Made by a program: the position numbers and the translations under genes. 64,000 bases of DNA from an uncultured Lachnospiraceae bacterium (GTDB lineage Bacteria > Bacillota > Clostridia > Lachnospirales > Lachnospiraceae), in the NCBI GenBank assembly GCA_947627245.1, contig CANQVH010000004.1:1-64000 (forward strand). Direction: 5' to 3'. Positions 26,331 to 36,120 of the stretch are shown here, piece by piece. The notes under the pieces are model-generated. The model was not told where the DNA came from. It saw nothing but the letters and a program-made list of their open reading frames with translations, and searched no databases. Every line of letters starts with the position of its first letter. The first letter of the stretch is position 1.

Positions 26331-27938
26331 TTGTATAGATTTTCATTATATTGGGACACAATACGTTACATGAAACCAGAACAGATCTTTTATCGGCTTC
26401 GGAAGATATTAAAACTTCCGTGTACTTTCGGTATTGTGCCAGAGAGCAAGCATGGAGAAATATCAGTTGTTCAGACAATTGAGGAACTCGATTTTGATCC
26501 GGTTTTTCTCGCTCGTTTTCCTGTAGAAGAGCTGATGGAGGATAAGATCACGCTTTTGCATGAAACAGAGATATTTCAATGGAATGCAGTCTGGTCTTTT
26601 CCAAACCATACCCCGTTGTGGAATTATAATCTGCATTATTTTGAATATTTATTTTCACTTATCAAGGCATACAAAGATGAAGGGGATAGAAAATATCTTG
26701 AAAAATGCAGGAGGATTATCCTCGCATGGATTAGATATAATCCGAGAGACAACGGTGGTGTCGGATGGGAGCCGTATCCGACAGCGTTGCGGCTGACGAA
26801 CTGGCTAGCAGTGTATACGTATCTGTATGCGGAGATAACTAAGGATGCCGATTTCAATGAAGTATTCGTGCATTCTGTCTGGGAGCAATATGATTGTCTG
26901 GCACGTCATCTTGAGAAGGACTTACTCGGCAATCATTTTTTTGAGGATCTGAAGGCGTTGATTCTTTGTGCACTTTTCTTTAATGATGATGCAATGCTTC
27001 GAAAAAGTCTTGTGGAGTTTCACAGGCAATGTTCAGAACAAATTCTGGCAGATGGGATGCATTTTGAACTGAGCCCTATGTATCACAAAATCATTTTTGA
27101 AGATGTGATGCGTGTAGCAGTTGCTTTGCGAGGAAGCGGGAATCAGGATGAAGAAATAGAATCATATCTGCAATCCATGCTTGATGCCGCGTATTCTTTT
27201 GAAGAAGGACTTGACCGTCTTCCGCTGTTTAATGATTGCGGAAACAATGTGGCGAAAAGTCTTGATGCTATTTGCAAAGCGGCAAAGGAACATTTTAATC
27301 TAATTCCAGTATATAAGGATCAATTTCCTGACAGCGGCTATTATATTTTCAAACAAGGGGAATGGAAGCTTATTGTCGACGCGGGGAAACCAGGGCCTGC
27401 GTACATACCGGGACATGCACATTGTGATGCGATGAGTTTTGAATTGTTCAAGTCAGGAAAGCCTGTGATTGTGAACTGTGGAACCTACGCATATCAGTGT
27501 GAGGAGCGTGTATTCTTCCGGAGTACTGAGGCACATAATACTGTTATGGCGGACAATGAGGAACAGTCACGATGCTGGGGCGCGTTTAGGATGGGGAAAC
27601 GTGCCAGTATAGAGAAGGTACTGCTTGGAGCAAATGATATCAAGATCTGTATGAAGAACCAATTTGGACATCAGATTAAGAGGAGAATCCAATTGGGAAA
27701 AGGCAGGCTATTGATTTCGGACGTAGCGTGTCATCGAAGACTGAAAACATATTTCCATTTTGTTCATATGGATGATGAGGTGACGATTGACGCGCGAGGA
27801 GAACATACCGAACATACCGAACCTTTTGAAAAGAGTTTTGAAGTGTTATATGCACCGGAGTTTGGAATAAAGGAATACATAACAGCAATGGAAATATCTG
27901 CTGATGAAAAGACAGTTGTTTCGATAAATTTTAACTGA
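26331..27938 (+). CDS. Heparinase II/III-family protein in a biosynthetic cluster
   Basis: A 535-residue protein with an (alpha/alpha) toroid N-terminal domain (about 60-330; NYNLHYFEYL, NHFFEDLKAL) and a heparinase II/III C-terminal domain (about 340-520; GHAHCDAMSFEL holds the conserved His). No signal peptide, so cytoplasmic. The TTG start is preceded by GAGGAGT at about 7 bases. Proteins like this recur beside two-domain dehydrogenases in uronate-containing polysaccharide clusters, where they may modify rather than degrade the glycan. Confidence 0.8.
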   Translation: MYRFSLYWDTIRYMKPEQIFYRLRKILKLPCTFGIVPESKHGEISVVQTIEELDFDPVFLARFPVEELMEDKITLLHETEIFQWNAVWSFPNHTPLWNYNLHYFEYLFSLIKAYKDEGDRKYLEKCRRIILAWIRYNPRDNGGVGWEPYPTALRLTNWLAVYTYLYAEITKDADFNEVFVHSVWEQYDCLARHLEKDLLGNHFFEDLKALILCALFFNDDAMLRKSLVEFHRQCSEQILADGMHFELSPMYHKIIFEDVMRVAVALRGSGNQDEEIESYLQSMLDAAYSFEEGLDRLPLFNDCGNNVAKSLDAICKAAKEHFNLIPVYKDQFPDSGYYIFKQGEWKLIVDAGKPGPAYIPGHAHCDAMSFELFKSGKPVIVNCGTYAYQCEERVFFRSTEAHNTVMADNEEQSRCWGAFRMGKRASIEKVLLGANDIKICMKNQFGHQIKRRIQLGKGRLLISDVACHRRLKTYFHFVHMDDEVTIDARGEHTEHTEPFEKSFEVLYAPEFGIKEYITAMEISADEKTVVSINFN

Positions 27939-27957
27939 AGAAAGGATTGGCTGACAT

Positions 27958-29175
27958 ATGGTAAACGTGATTGGACTTGGATATATCGGACTTCCAACAG
28001 CCCTGATGCTTGCTTCCCATGGGGTGGAAGTGATTGGCACAGACTATAACTTGGGGCTGGTGGAGACGCTTCGGGACGGCAGGACGACATTTAAAGAGAA
28101 TGGACTGGATGAGCTGTTCCGAAGTGCGATGGATGCGGGAATCACTTTTACCACTGAGTATCAAAAGACAGATACTTACATTATCTCGGTTCCGACGCCA
28201 TATGACAAGTTCAGCAAAAAGGTGGACGCCTGTTATGTGATCGCGGCGGTGAATGATGTACTGAAGGTCTGTCCGGAAGGAGCAGTGATCGTGATTGAGT
28301 CTACGATCTCCCCGGGCACGATTGACAGATATGTGCGGCCTGAGATTGAGAAGAAGGGTCTTAAGATTGGTGAAGATATCCATCTGGTACATGCTCCGGA
28401 GCGCATCATCCCGGGCAACATGGTATATGAACTTCTGCATAATAACCGAACAATCGGTGCGGATGAACGGGAAATTGGCGAGCAGATACGTTCTCTGTAT
28501 CAATCTTTCTGCCGGGGAGAGATTGTGGTGACGGACATCCGCACGGCGGAGATGACGAAGGTCGTGGAGAATACATACCGTGCCGTCAATATAGCATTCG
28601 CTAATGAACTGGCGAAGATCTGCCGCCACGACAATATGGATGTTTATGAGATCATCCGAATCTGCAATATGCATCCGCGCGTGAACATTCTTCAGCCCGG
28701 ACCGGGCGTTGGCGGACATTGCATCTCTGTAGATCCGTGGTTCTTGGTAGGGGATTATCCATCCCTTGCAAAAGTGATCGACGAGTCCATGAAGACCAAT
28801 GACGGGATGCCGGATTTTGTGCTGAACCGTGTTTATGAAATCATGAAGGAAAACGGTATGACAGATATAAGTCGGGTGGGATTATATGGTCTCACATATA
28901 AAGAGAATGTGGATGATATGAGGGAATCGCCGACTTTGCAGCTCTTGGAATCACAGGCAAAGCATCTTGGAAGTTCACTGAAGGTATATGACCCTCTAAT
29001 CGAAGAGGATCGGATCCCAAATCAATACCACAATTTGGATTGTTTTTTAGAGGATGTAGATATTGTCGTTATTATGGTTGGGCATGATGAAATCAGAAAA
29101 AATATGGATAAGCTTAGAGGGAAGATAATCTTGGATACAAGGCATATTTATAACGAGGAATGCTATCATTTATAA
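27958..29175 (+). CDS. wecC: UDP-N-acetyl-D-mannosamine dehydrogenase
   Basis: A 405-residue NAD-dependent enzyme of the UDP-glucose/GDP-mannose dehydrogenase family, oxidising UDP-ManNAc to UDP-ManNAcA. Rossmann motif GLGYIGLP at the N-terminus, catalytic cysteine in GPGVGGHCISVDP, and the NTYRAVNIAFANEL helix typical of WecC. With the downstream 2-epimerase it gives UDP-ManNAcA from UDP-GlcNAc. Related activities (UDP-GlcNAc dehydrogenase) cannot be fully excluded. Confidence 0.88.
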   Translation: MVNVIGLGYIGLPTALMLASHGVEVIGTDYNLGLVETLRDGRTTFKENGLDELFRSAMDAGITFTTEYQKTDTYIISVPTPYDKFSKKVDACYVIAAVNDVLKVCPEGAVIVIESTISPGTIDRYVRPEIEKKGLKIGEDIHLVHAPERIIPGNMVYELLHNNRTIGADEREIGEQIRSLYQSFCRGEIVVTDIRTAEMTKVVENTYRAVNIAFANELAKICRHDNMDVYEIIRICNMHPRVNILQPGPGVGGHCISVDPWFLVGDYPSLAKVIDESMKTNDGMPDFVLNRVYEIMKENGMTDISRVGLYGLTYKENVDDMRESPTLQLLESQAKHLGSSLKVYDPLIEEDRIPNQYHNLDCFLEDVDIVVIMVGHDEIRKNMDKLRGKIILDTRHIYNEECYHL

Positions 29176-29193
29176 AATATGGAGGAAATAAGA

Positions 29194-31308
29194 TTGAAGC
29201 AGTTATTTTTATCAGTTAGTGATGGCTCTATGCATATAGTAAATACTCCGGCACCAACAGTAAAAGATAATATGGTAATTATTGAAACACTTTATTCGGT
29301 GGTTTCAGCAGGAACAGAACGTTCCTTGGCTTCTTTTGGAGCGAAAAATTTGTTGCAGAAAGCTATAGAGAGACCAGATCAGTTGAAAAAAGTTACAGAG
29401 AAAATGAGTACAGATGGGATTTTTACTACTGTCGAAGCAGCTTTTGGACGTTTAAAGGATCCGATGCCAATGGGGTATACCGCAGTTGGAAAGGTGATTG
29501 CAGTAGGACGGGGTGTAACAGAAGTGTCCGTTGGAGACACTGTGGCGGCAGTCGGACAGGCTTATCACAGTGAAGTAAACCGGGTAGGCAAAAATTTAGT
29601 AGTACCAGTACCTAGAAACATAAAAGATACTAGGCAGGCGGCCTTTGGGGCTCTCGGAGGAATTGCTTTAGAGGGGATTCATCAGGCGGAAGTAAAGCCG
29701 GGAGAGACCGTTGCGGTCATCGGTATGGGACTGCTGGGCCATATCTGCGCGCGTATTCTGTATGCATATGGCTGCGATGTGATCGGCTATGATATTGCTG
29801 ACAAGTCGCTTCCTGAGACAAAATTGAAAGCTTTTGTCAATTCCACAGACGACAGAGCGGCAGATATCACAAAATCCCTTACGAAAGGGCGCGGAGTGGA
29901 TAAGGTCATTATCACCGCGGCGACGGACTCCAATGCTCCTATTGATTTGTCCGAGGAGATCACCCGTGACCGGGGAATCATCTGCATGATAGGCGTGACA
30001 CAGATGAACCTTGACCGAAGGCCTTTTTATCAGAAAGAGCTGAGCTTCAAAATCGCAAGGTCGTATGGACCGGGAAGGTATGACAGCAGCTATGAGGAAG
30101 ATGGGGTTGACTATCCGATTGGTTACGTGCGCTTTACGGAGGGACGTAATGTAGAAGAATTTTTGAGATTGATTAGTACAGGGAGATTAAATATTGCAGA
30201 TTTAATTACCCATGAAATAGATTTTTCTGATGCGGCAAAAGCGTATGAGCTGATAACGAACAATCCAGGAAATGAGAAGTATATCGGAGTTTTATTGAAA
30301 TATGCGAATAATTCAGCAAAATGGGAGACGGTTATCAGAACAGGGAGTAACGAAAAAATCAATAAGAGGAGTGTAAACAAGAATCGAATAAACATTGGAT
30401 TGATTGGGGCAGGGATGTTTGCACGAACAACAATGCTTCCTATAATGAGAGAAGTTAGTTTCTACCGATTCAAGGGTCTGGCAACCACAGGAGGGGTTAC
30501 ATCCGCGCAGGCAAATGAGACGTTTTCGTTCGATTATATGACAAATGATTATAAAAAATTGCTGGAAGATCCTGATATAAGTCTGATCGCAATTTCTACA
30601 CAGCACAATAGTCATGCAAAGTTTGTTGTCGAAGCATTGGAGTCTGGAAAAAATGTCTATGTAGAAAAACCGCTTTGCCTGACGTTAGAAGAGCTGAAAA
30701 GGATTGAAACGGCATATCAGAAAGCGGAAGGAGAGTTGTTTGTAGGGCTGAACCGTCGGCATGCTCCTCTGATTAAGGAAATTAAGAAAGAAATGAAAAC
30801 GGATAAGATTCCAGCCATGTACGAATATATTGCCAATGCAGGATATATTTCGCCGGAGCATTGGACTCAGGACGAGAGTAAGGGTGGAGGAAGGATTATT
30901 GGGGAATCGGTACATTTTATTGATACGATACAATACTTGGATGGAAGCAAAATAACAGAGTTGAAGATTCATTATGCTAACAATTCAGCATATCCGAAAA
31001 AAGATAATGCAGTTATACATGTAAGGTTTTCATCAGGAGCTGTAGGAATTATCTTTTATACATCTATGGGAAGTAAAAAGTATCCCAAGGAGCAACTCCG
31101 GGTATTTAGCAATGGGACAGTTTACGAGCTGGATAATTATGTGGGATTACGAAAGTATGGGAGTAGCAAGAAAAACGAAATAAAGCTAAAACAGGATAAA
31201 GGAATCGCGGACGAATACAGATATATGTATGAGGTACTGAAGGGTCAGAGGAAAAACGACAGTATAGAGCAGGCGTTCGAGGCTTTGGAATTTTTGCTAA
31301 AAAAGTAG
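29194..31308 (+). CDS. Two-domain oxidoreductase: MDR dehydrogenase fused to Gfo/Idh/MocA
   Basis: A 704-residue fusion. Residues 1-370 are a medium-chain dehydrogenase (GLLGHICARIL as the NAD-binding turn); 395-704 are a Gfo/Idh/MocA domain (IGLIGAGMFAR, VYVEKPLCLT). The TTG at 29194 is chosen because GGAGG lies seven to eight bases upstream, inside a longer open frame from 29179. Such fusions travel with heparinase II/III proteins in polysaccharide loci. The substrate is probably a nucleotide sugar or glycan sugar, but the reaction is unknown. Confidence 0.8.
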   Translation: MKQLFLSVSDGSMHIVNTPAPTVKDNMVIIETLYSVVSAGTERSLASFGAKNLLQKAIERPDQLKKVTEKMSTDGIFTTVEAAFGRLKDPMPMGYTAVGKVIAVGRGVTEVSVGDTVAAVGQAYHSEVNRVGKNLVVPVPRNIKDTRQAAFGALGGIALEGIHQAEVKPGETVAVIGMGLLGHICARILYAYGCDVIGYDIADKSLPETKLKAFVNSTDDRAADITKSLTKGRGVDKVIITAATDSNAPIDLSEEITRDRGIICMIGVTQMNLDRRPFYQKELSFKIARSYGPGRYDSSYEEDGVDYPIGYVRFTEGRNVEEFLRLISTGRLNIADLITHEIDFSDAAKAYELITNNPGNEKYIGVLLKYANNSAKWETVIRTGSNEKINKRSVNKNRINIGLIGAGMFARTTMLPIMREVSFYRFKGLATTGGVTSAQANETFSFDYMTNDYKKLLEDPDISLIAISTQHNSHAKFVVEALESGKNVYVEKPLCLTLEELKRIETAYQKAEGELFVGLNRRHAPLIKEIKKEMKTDKIPAMYEYIANAGYISPEHWTQDESKGGGRIIGESVHFIDTIQYLDGSKITELKIHYANNSAYPKKDNAVIHVRFSSGAVGIIFYTSMGSKKYPKEQLRVFSNGTVYELDNYVGLRKYGSSKKNEIKLKQDKGIADEYRYMYEVLKGQRKNDSIEQAFEALEFLLKK

Positions 31309-31374
31309 TAATGAGGAAGAACATATTGATATAACAGTCATTAAGTCATTATATGAAACGATGAGGGCGAAGGA

Positions 31375-32499
31375 ATGAAGGCGCTGAGGAAAGTCCTAAG
31401 ATACTATTTCCTGTATGGATTCTCGAGAACGGTGATTAAAGTTGCAGGGCGTACAAGGAATAGTAAATTGAAAGTTTTCTTCCCGGTAAAACGTGTAGAT
31501 AAGGGCATAACAGATATATCCTTGATTGGGTGCGGTCAGTTTGGGTTTTCTACAATATCATATTTTTTGTATAAGAAAAGAGGAAGTAGATTTTTGGAAT
31601 GCTACGATACTGATTCAGAAAAGAGCCGTTCAACGGCAAATTTCTGGAAGTATAATTTTTGTGACGATTATCATGTGTTGCTTTCCAATCCAGAGTGTAA
31701 ATATGTATATATTGCCTCGAACCATTTTTCCCATAGCGAATATGCGATAGAGGCGATAGAGGCGGGGAAAATAGTATACTGCGAGAAACCAGTTTCAGTT
31801 ACACTGAAACAATTGCAGAGATTGGAAGATACTGTCAAAAAGCATCATGCGGAAATTTATTTTGGTTATAATAGGCCTTTTTCAAAAGCGATAAATGACT
31901 TATTGCCTCATATTAAAAATTGCAAATCACCCATGACGTTGACCTGTTTTATTTCAGGGCATAAACTTTCGACTGACCACTGGTATAATGATCCAAAAGA
32001 AGGAACCAGAATATGTGGAAACCTTGGTCATTGGATTGATTTATCAATATATTTGTTTGAACAGAGGGGTATGATACCGAAAACATATGACATTAGTATT
32101 ACCTATGCTAATAAGGACGAGCCAGATGATAATATCGCTGTATCATACAGAACAGAATATGGTGATTTGGTTTCGCTGATTTTGACATCACGTACGGAAC
32201 CATTTGAAGGTATTAATGAAACAATAAACCTTCAGTGTGGAGAGGTAATCTCAAAAATTGATGATTTTCAGAGGCAGACTATTTGGATTAAAGAGAAAAA
32301 ATACAAGTATAGGTATATTCCTAAAGATGTTGGGCATCTGCAGGCAATTAATCAACCCTTTCTGAGCAAGAAACGGAATATAGAGACTGTATTTTTTTCT
32401 ACAAGGTTAATGTTAGCAATTAAAACATTGGCGATTGAAAGGAAAGAGAGAGGAACTCTACGGAAGTATTCCGATGATAAATATCAGATAGATACATAG
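31375..32499 (+). CDS. Gfo/Idh/MocA-family oxidoreductase
   Basis: A 374-residue protein with an N-terminal Rossmann domain (ISLIGCGQFGFSTI) and the EKP motif (VYCEKPVSVTLKQL) of sugar dehydrogenases in this family. It resembles the C-terminal half of the preceding gene and may be a diverged copy or partner. The gene is AT-rich compared with the backbone. It lies between the two-domain oxidoreductase and wecB, so a nucleotide-sugar redox role is likely. Confidence 0.8.
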   Translation: MKALRKVLRYYFLYGFSRTVIKVAGRTRNSKLKVFFPVKRVDKGITDISLIGCGQFGFSTISYFLYKKRGSRFLECYDTDSEKSRSTANFWKYNFCDDYHVLLSNPECKYVYIASNHFSHSEYAIEAIEAGKIVYCEKPVSVTLKQLQRLEDTVKKHHAEIYFGYNRPFSKAINDLLPHIKNCKSPMTLTCFISGHKLSTDHWYNDPKEGTRICGNLGHWIDLSIYLFEQRGMIPKTYDISITYANKDEPDDNIAVSYRTEYGDLVSLILTSRTEPFEGINETINLQCGEVISKIDDFQRQTIWIKEKKYKYRYIPKDVGHLQAINQPFLSKKRNIETVFFSTRLMLAIKTLAIERKERGTLRKYSDDKYQIDT

Positions 32500-32518
32500 A
32501 CGGGAATGAGGAATATTT

Positions 32519-33616
32519 ATGAAAACAGTAATGTTGGTTTTTGGAACAAGACCTGAAGCCATTAAGATGTGTCCACTGGTTAATGAGTTGAAAGAGAGGA
32601 AAAGAGTACGCCCAATAGTTTGTGTAACTGGACAACACCGGCAGATGCTGGATCAGGTGTTGAAAACTTTTGCTGTGACACCGGATTACGATTTGTCAGT
32701 AATGAAAGCGCAACAGACATTGTTTGATGTCACGATTAATGTACTGGAGCGGATTAAGGGCATTTTAGAGGAGATTAAGCCGGATGTCGTGCTGGTACAT
32801 GGGGACACAAGCACTACTTTTGCCACAGCATTGGCATGCTATTATTTGCAAATCCCGGTGGGGCACATCGAAGCCGGTTTACGAACATATGATGTTTATC
32901 GGCCTTATCCGGAAGAATTTAATCGACAGGCTGTGGGTATTATAAGTAAATATCATTTCGCACCGACGAAAACCGCACGGAATAATCTTATTAGAGAAGG
33001 AAAAAGGCCAGAAACGATTTATGTCACAGGGAATACGGTGATTGATGCGTTAAAGACAACTGTGCGGGAAGATTACACTTCTTCGGAGTTAAAGTGGGCA
33101 GAGGGAAGTCGTTTGATTTTTATCACGGCACATCGAAGAGAAAATTTGGGAGTTCCGATGCGTAACATGTTTCGCGCTATCCGATTGGTGTTGAAAGAGT
33201 ATCCAGATGTCAAGGCTCTGTATCCTATTCATTTGAATCCAGCAGTACGTAAGATTGCTACAGAAGAGTTTGCCGATTGTGACCAGATTCATATTGTGGA
33301 ACCGGTAGACGTGATTGATTGCCATAATATTATGGCTAGAAGTTATCTGATCTTAACAGATAGTGGAGGAATTCAGGAGGAAGCACCATCCCTTGGAAAG
33401 CCTGTGCTAGTTATGAGAGATACTACAGAGCGCCCTGAGGGGATTGCAGCGGGTACATTGAAACTTGTGGGAACAGATGAGGAGGTAATCTATAGAGAAT
33501 TTAAACGTCTATTATCAGATAAAGCAGAATATGAAGCTATGGCAAGAGCATCTAATCCATATGGGGATGGCCATGCCTGTGAGCGTATTGCGGATATATT
33601 AGAGCATGACGAGTAA
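32519..33616 (+). CDS. wecB: UDP-N-acetylglucosamine 2-epimerase (non-hydrolysing)
   Basis: A 365-residue cytoplasmic enzyme interconverting UDP-GlcNAc and UDP-ManNAc. It starts with MLVFGTRPEAIKMCPL and has GDTSTTFA, GHIEAGLRT, PEEFNR and TDSGGIQEEAPSLGKPVL, all hallmark regions of WecB/MnaA. With wecC it supplies UDP-ManNAcA for the repeat unit. Confidence 0.94.
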   Translation: MKTVMLVFGTRPEAIKMCPLVNELKERKRVRPIVCVTGQHRQMLDQVLKTFAVTPDYDLSVMKAQQTLFDVTINVLERIKGILEEIKPDVVLVHGDTSTTFATALACYYLQIPVGHIEAGLRTYDVYRPYPEEFNRQAVGIISKYHFAPTKTARNNLIREGKRPETIYVTGNTVIDALKTTVREDYTSSELKWAEGSRLIFITAHRRENLGVPMRNMFRAIRLVLKEYPDVKALYPIHLNPAVRKIATEEFADCDQIHIVEPVDVIDCHNIMARSYLILTDSGGIQEEAPSLGKPVLVMRDTTERPEGIAAGTLKLVGTDEEVIYREFKRLLSDKAEYEAMARASNPYGDGHACERIADILEHDE

Positions 33617-33775
33617 TATTGGTGGATAGTTAACCATCAGAACATCCAGGAAAAGTTGTTATGAAGATGGGAAAAATTGATGAATTAAATGATTAATATT
33701 CGATAGGTGCTTTTTCTGGAGGATTGATATTAGATACGATACATATGTTATAAAAAGGCTGGAGAATATCTGAAA

Positions 33776-34894
33776 ATGAAACTACTCCTTATAAATGTTG
33801 TATGTGGGACAGGTAGCACAGGGCGGATTTGTACAGATATAGCAAAAGAATATGAAGCGCAAGGCCTTGAAGTAAAAATTGCTTATGGTCGCCAGACATA
33901 CGTACCAGAGCAGTACAGGAAATATGCCATCCGGATAGGGACAGATATGGATGTTAAACTTCACGCTGTCTACACAAGGATAACAGATCGGCATGGGTTT
34001 GGTTCGAAAAATGCAACAAAACATTTTTTGAAATGGGCGGAAGAATTTGATCCAGATATATTGTGGTTGCATAACATTCACGGTTACTATGTGAATATAG
34101 AATTACTATTTCAATGGATTAAAGAACGCCCCGGTATGTATGTGAAGTGGACGTTACATGATTGCTGGTCTTTCACCGGGCATTGCATCCATTTTGCAAC
34201 AGTGAATTGTATGCAGTGGAAAACTCATTGTGAGCACTGTATAGAAAAGAAACGGTATCCGGCAAGTTATGGAAAGGATAATTGTTTTCAGAACTTCGAA
34301 CGAAAAAAGGATGCTTTCACTGGTGTGAAAAATATGCAGCTAATTGTGCCATCAAAGTGGCTTGCTACGCTTGTTAAAGAAAGTTTTTTAAAAGAGTATC
34401 CGATCAAAGTCGTCTACAATACGATTGACCATAAAATATTTAAACCAACAGCAAGTAACTTTAGAGAACGATATGGAATGCAAAACAAAAAAATTATACT
34501 TGGTGTGTCAAATACATGGAATGAACGCAAAGGATTTTATGACTTTTTGAAATTGCGTACTATGTTAGATGAGAGTTATGTGGTTGTTATGGTGGGATTG
34601 AATGACCAACAGTTGAAGCATCTTCCTAAGGGAATAACAGCGATAAAAAAAACAAATGATCCGAGGGAACTTGCACAGATATATACTGCGGCAGATTTGT
34701 TTGTAAACCCTACTTATGAGGATAATTATCCGACTGTTAATTTAGAAGCACAAGCATGCGGAACTCCTGTTATTACGTACAATACCGGAGGTTGCATGGA
34801 AACATTGAGTAATGAAAAAAGTATGGCAATTGATGTCGGAAATATTGAAGAGTTATATGCCAGCATTGTTTCCCTTCAAGAAAAGAGATTTTAA
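33776..34894 (+). CDS. GT4-type glycosyltransferase
   Basis: A 372-residue GT-B glycosyltransferase. The acceptor domain starts MKLLLINVVCGTGSTGRI; a Cys-rich patch (CxxxxxHCxHC, about 135-160) is typical of a polysaccharide-cluster subgroup and may bind metal. The donor domain shows NPTYEDNYPTVNLEAQACG, the GT4 E-x7-E motif. The gene is preceded by about 160 bases without a gene. Linkage and donor are unknown. Confidence 0.85.
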   Translation: MKLLLINVVCGTGSTGRICTDIAKEYEAQGLEVKIAYGRQTYVPEQYRKYAIRIGTDMDVKLHAVYTRITDRHGFGSKNATKHFLKWAEEFDPDILWLHNIHGYYVNIELLFQWIKERPGMYVKWTLHDCWSFTGHCIHFATVNCMQWKTHCEHCIEKKRYPASYGKDNCFQNFERKKDAFTGVKNMQLIVPSKWLATLVKESFLKEYPIKVVYNTIDHKIFKPTASNFRERYGMQNKKIILGVSNTWNERKGFYDFLKLRTMLDESYVVVMVGLNDQQLKHLPKGITAIKKTNDPRELAQIYTAADLFVNPTYEDNYPTVNLEAQACGTPVITYNTGGCMETLSNEKSMAIDVGNIEELYASIVSLQEKRF

Positions 34895-34992
34895 TAAAGA
34901 AGTATTTTTCGGGGATGTTGCAATATTGGTGAGTTATACAGAATCATATCCTTTATGCGAGAAAAGATTTCTATACAAGTAGGAGAAATTTA

Positions 34993-36078
34993 ATGTTATA
35001 TATCTTATATATTGCTTTACTATTGATAAATACAATTTGTCTACTGTCTCATAAAAGCAGTAAAATGCTGAGTCTGTTTTCGATTGCCTTCATCATATTG
35101 TTGATGGCGGGCAATACATATAATTATGATTATATTGGCTATGAACAGGCATATAATGGAATGTATATTCCGCATTTCGCCAAGGAATATGGATTAAATT
35201 TTATTTTTCATATTGGGAATCTACTTGGCTTGTCTTATCAAGGAGCATTATTCGTTATTTATACCGGTTGTTTGTTGTTGAATTTAACGGTGGCAAAAAA
35301 AACCGGGGCCGATATACATCTGGTCTGTACGTTGTATCTTGCATTCGGTTTTATTGCGGACACGGTTGTGATGCGCAATTACATCGCAATTTCTTTCCTC
35401 ACAAATGCGTTATTTTATCTCACACGCAGAGAAAGGAAGAAAGGTCTTGTTTTTATGATACTGGGGTTTCTTTTCCACAAGACGATGCTATTTTATTTCC
35501 CTCTTTTATTGTTGGATTTTGACAGCCTAAATATTAGGCGTTTTGCCAAAACTGGCGCAGTCTTCGTTGTGGTATTATGCGCTATAACATTTGTTAATGG
35601 AGGACGTTTTGAACGTCTTGGAATATTTCTGACAGGTCTTCTTTATGGCGGCAAGGAAAGTATTTATCTGAACACTCGTTCAAGGTACGGTTTTTTACTT
35701 TATTTCGCTGTACATATAATGACAATCTTTACTGTATTTTATGCAAAAAGAATGTTGATCAAGAACACAAAATTGGACAATGATGCCAGTGCCAAACTAC
35801 TAAATGTCTGCTCTATTATTGACTTGTATGTGGTTATATGTTTCCCGTTGCTCATGATCTCTACAACGATGCATCGGTTATACAGAAATGTTATGTTTTT
35901 TAACTTTATATCTCTTGGGATAGTAAGTAGCTCATTTAGCAAAAATTTAGTTTCCAGAGATTACTTTAGGTTCTTTTTTGTTGTGGGTTTTTATGCAATT
36001 CTATGGCGTATTTTATATATATTTGATATTCCAGAAGCACTTGAACAAATTATGAACAATAATATTTTGTTTGGATGA
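34993..36078 (+). CDS. EpsG/Wzy-like polysaccharide polymerase
   Basis: A 361-residue integral membrane protein with about ten hydrophobic helices and few charged residues. It resembles EpsG-family proteins, which polymerise undecaprenyl-linked repeat units outside the membrane. RBS AGGAG precedes ATG 34993. It is the only polymerase candidate in a locus that also has a flippase, so the assignment as Wzy is contextual; sequence conservation in this class is low. Confidence 0.75.
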   Translation: MLYILYIALLLINTICLLSHKSSKMLSLFSIAFIILLMAGNTYNYDYIGYEQAYNGMYIPHFAKEYGLNFIFHIGNLLGLSYQGALFVIYTGCLLLNLTVAKKTGADIHLVCTLYLAFGFIADTVVMRNYIAISFLTNALFYLTRRERKKGLVFMILGFLFHKTMLFYFPLLLLDFDSLNIRRFAKTGAVFVVVLCAITFVNGGRFERLGIFLTGLLYGGKESIYLNTRSRYGFLLYFAVHIMTIFTVFYAKRMLIKNTKLDNDASAKLLNVCSIIDLYVVICFPLLMISTTMHRLYRNVMFFNFISLGIVSSSFSKNLVSRDYFRFFFVVGFYAILWRILYIFDIPEALEQIMNNNILFG

Positions 36079-36120
36079 TTTAGCTTGAAAAGTATATGAT
36101 TAGGATGTGGAGATAGATAT

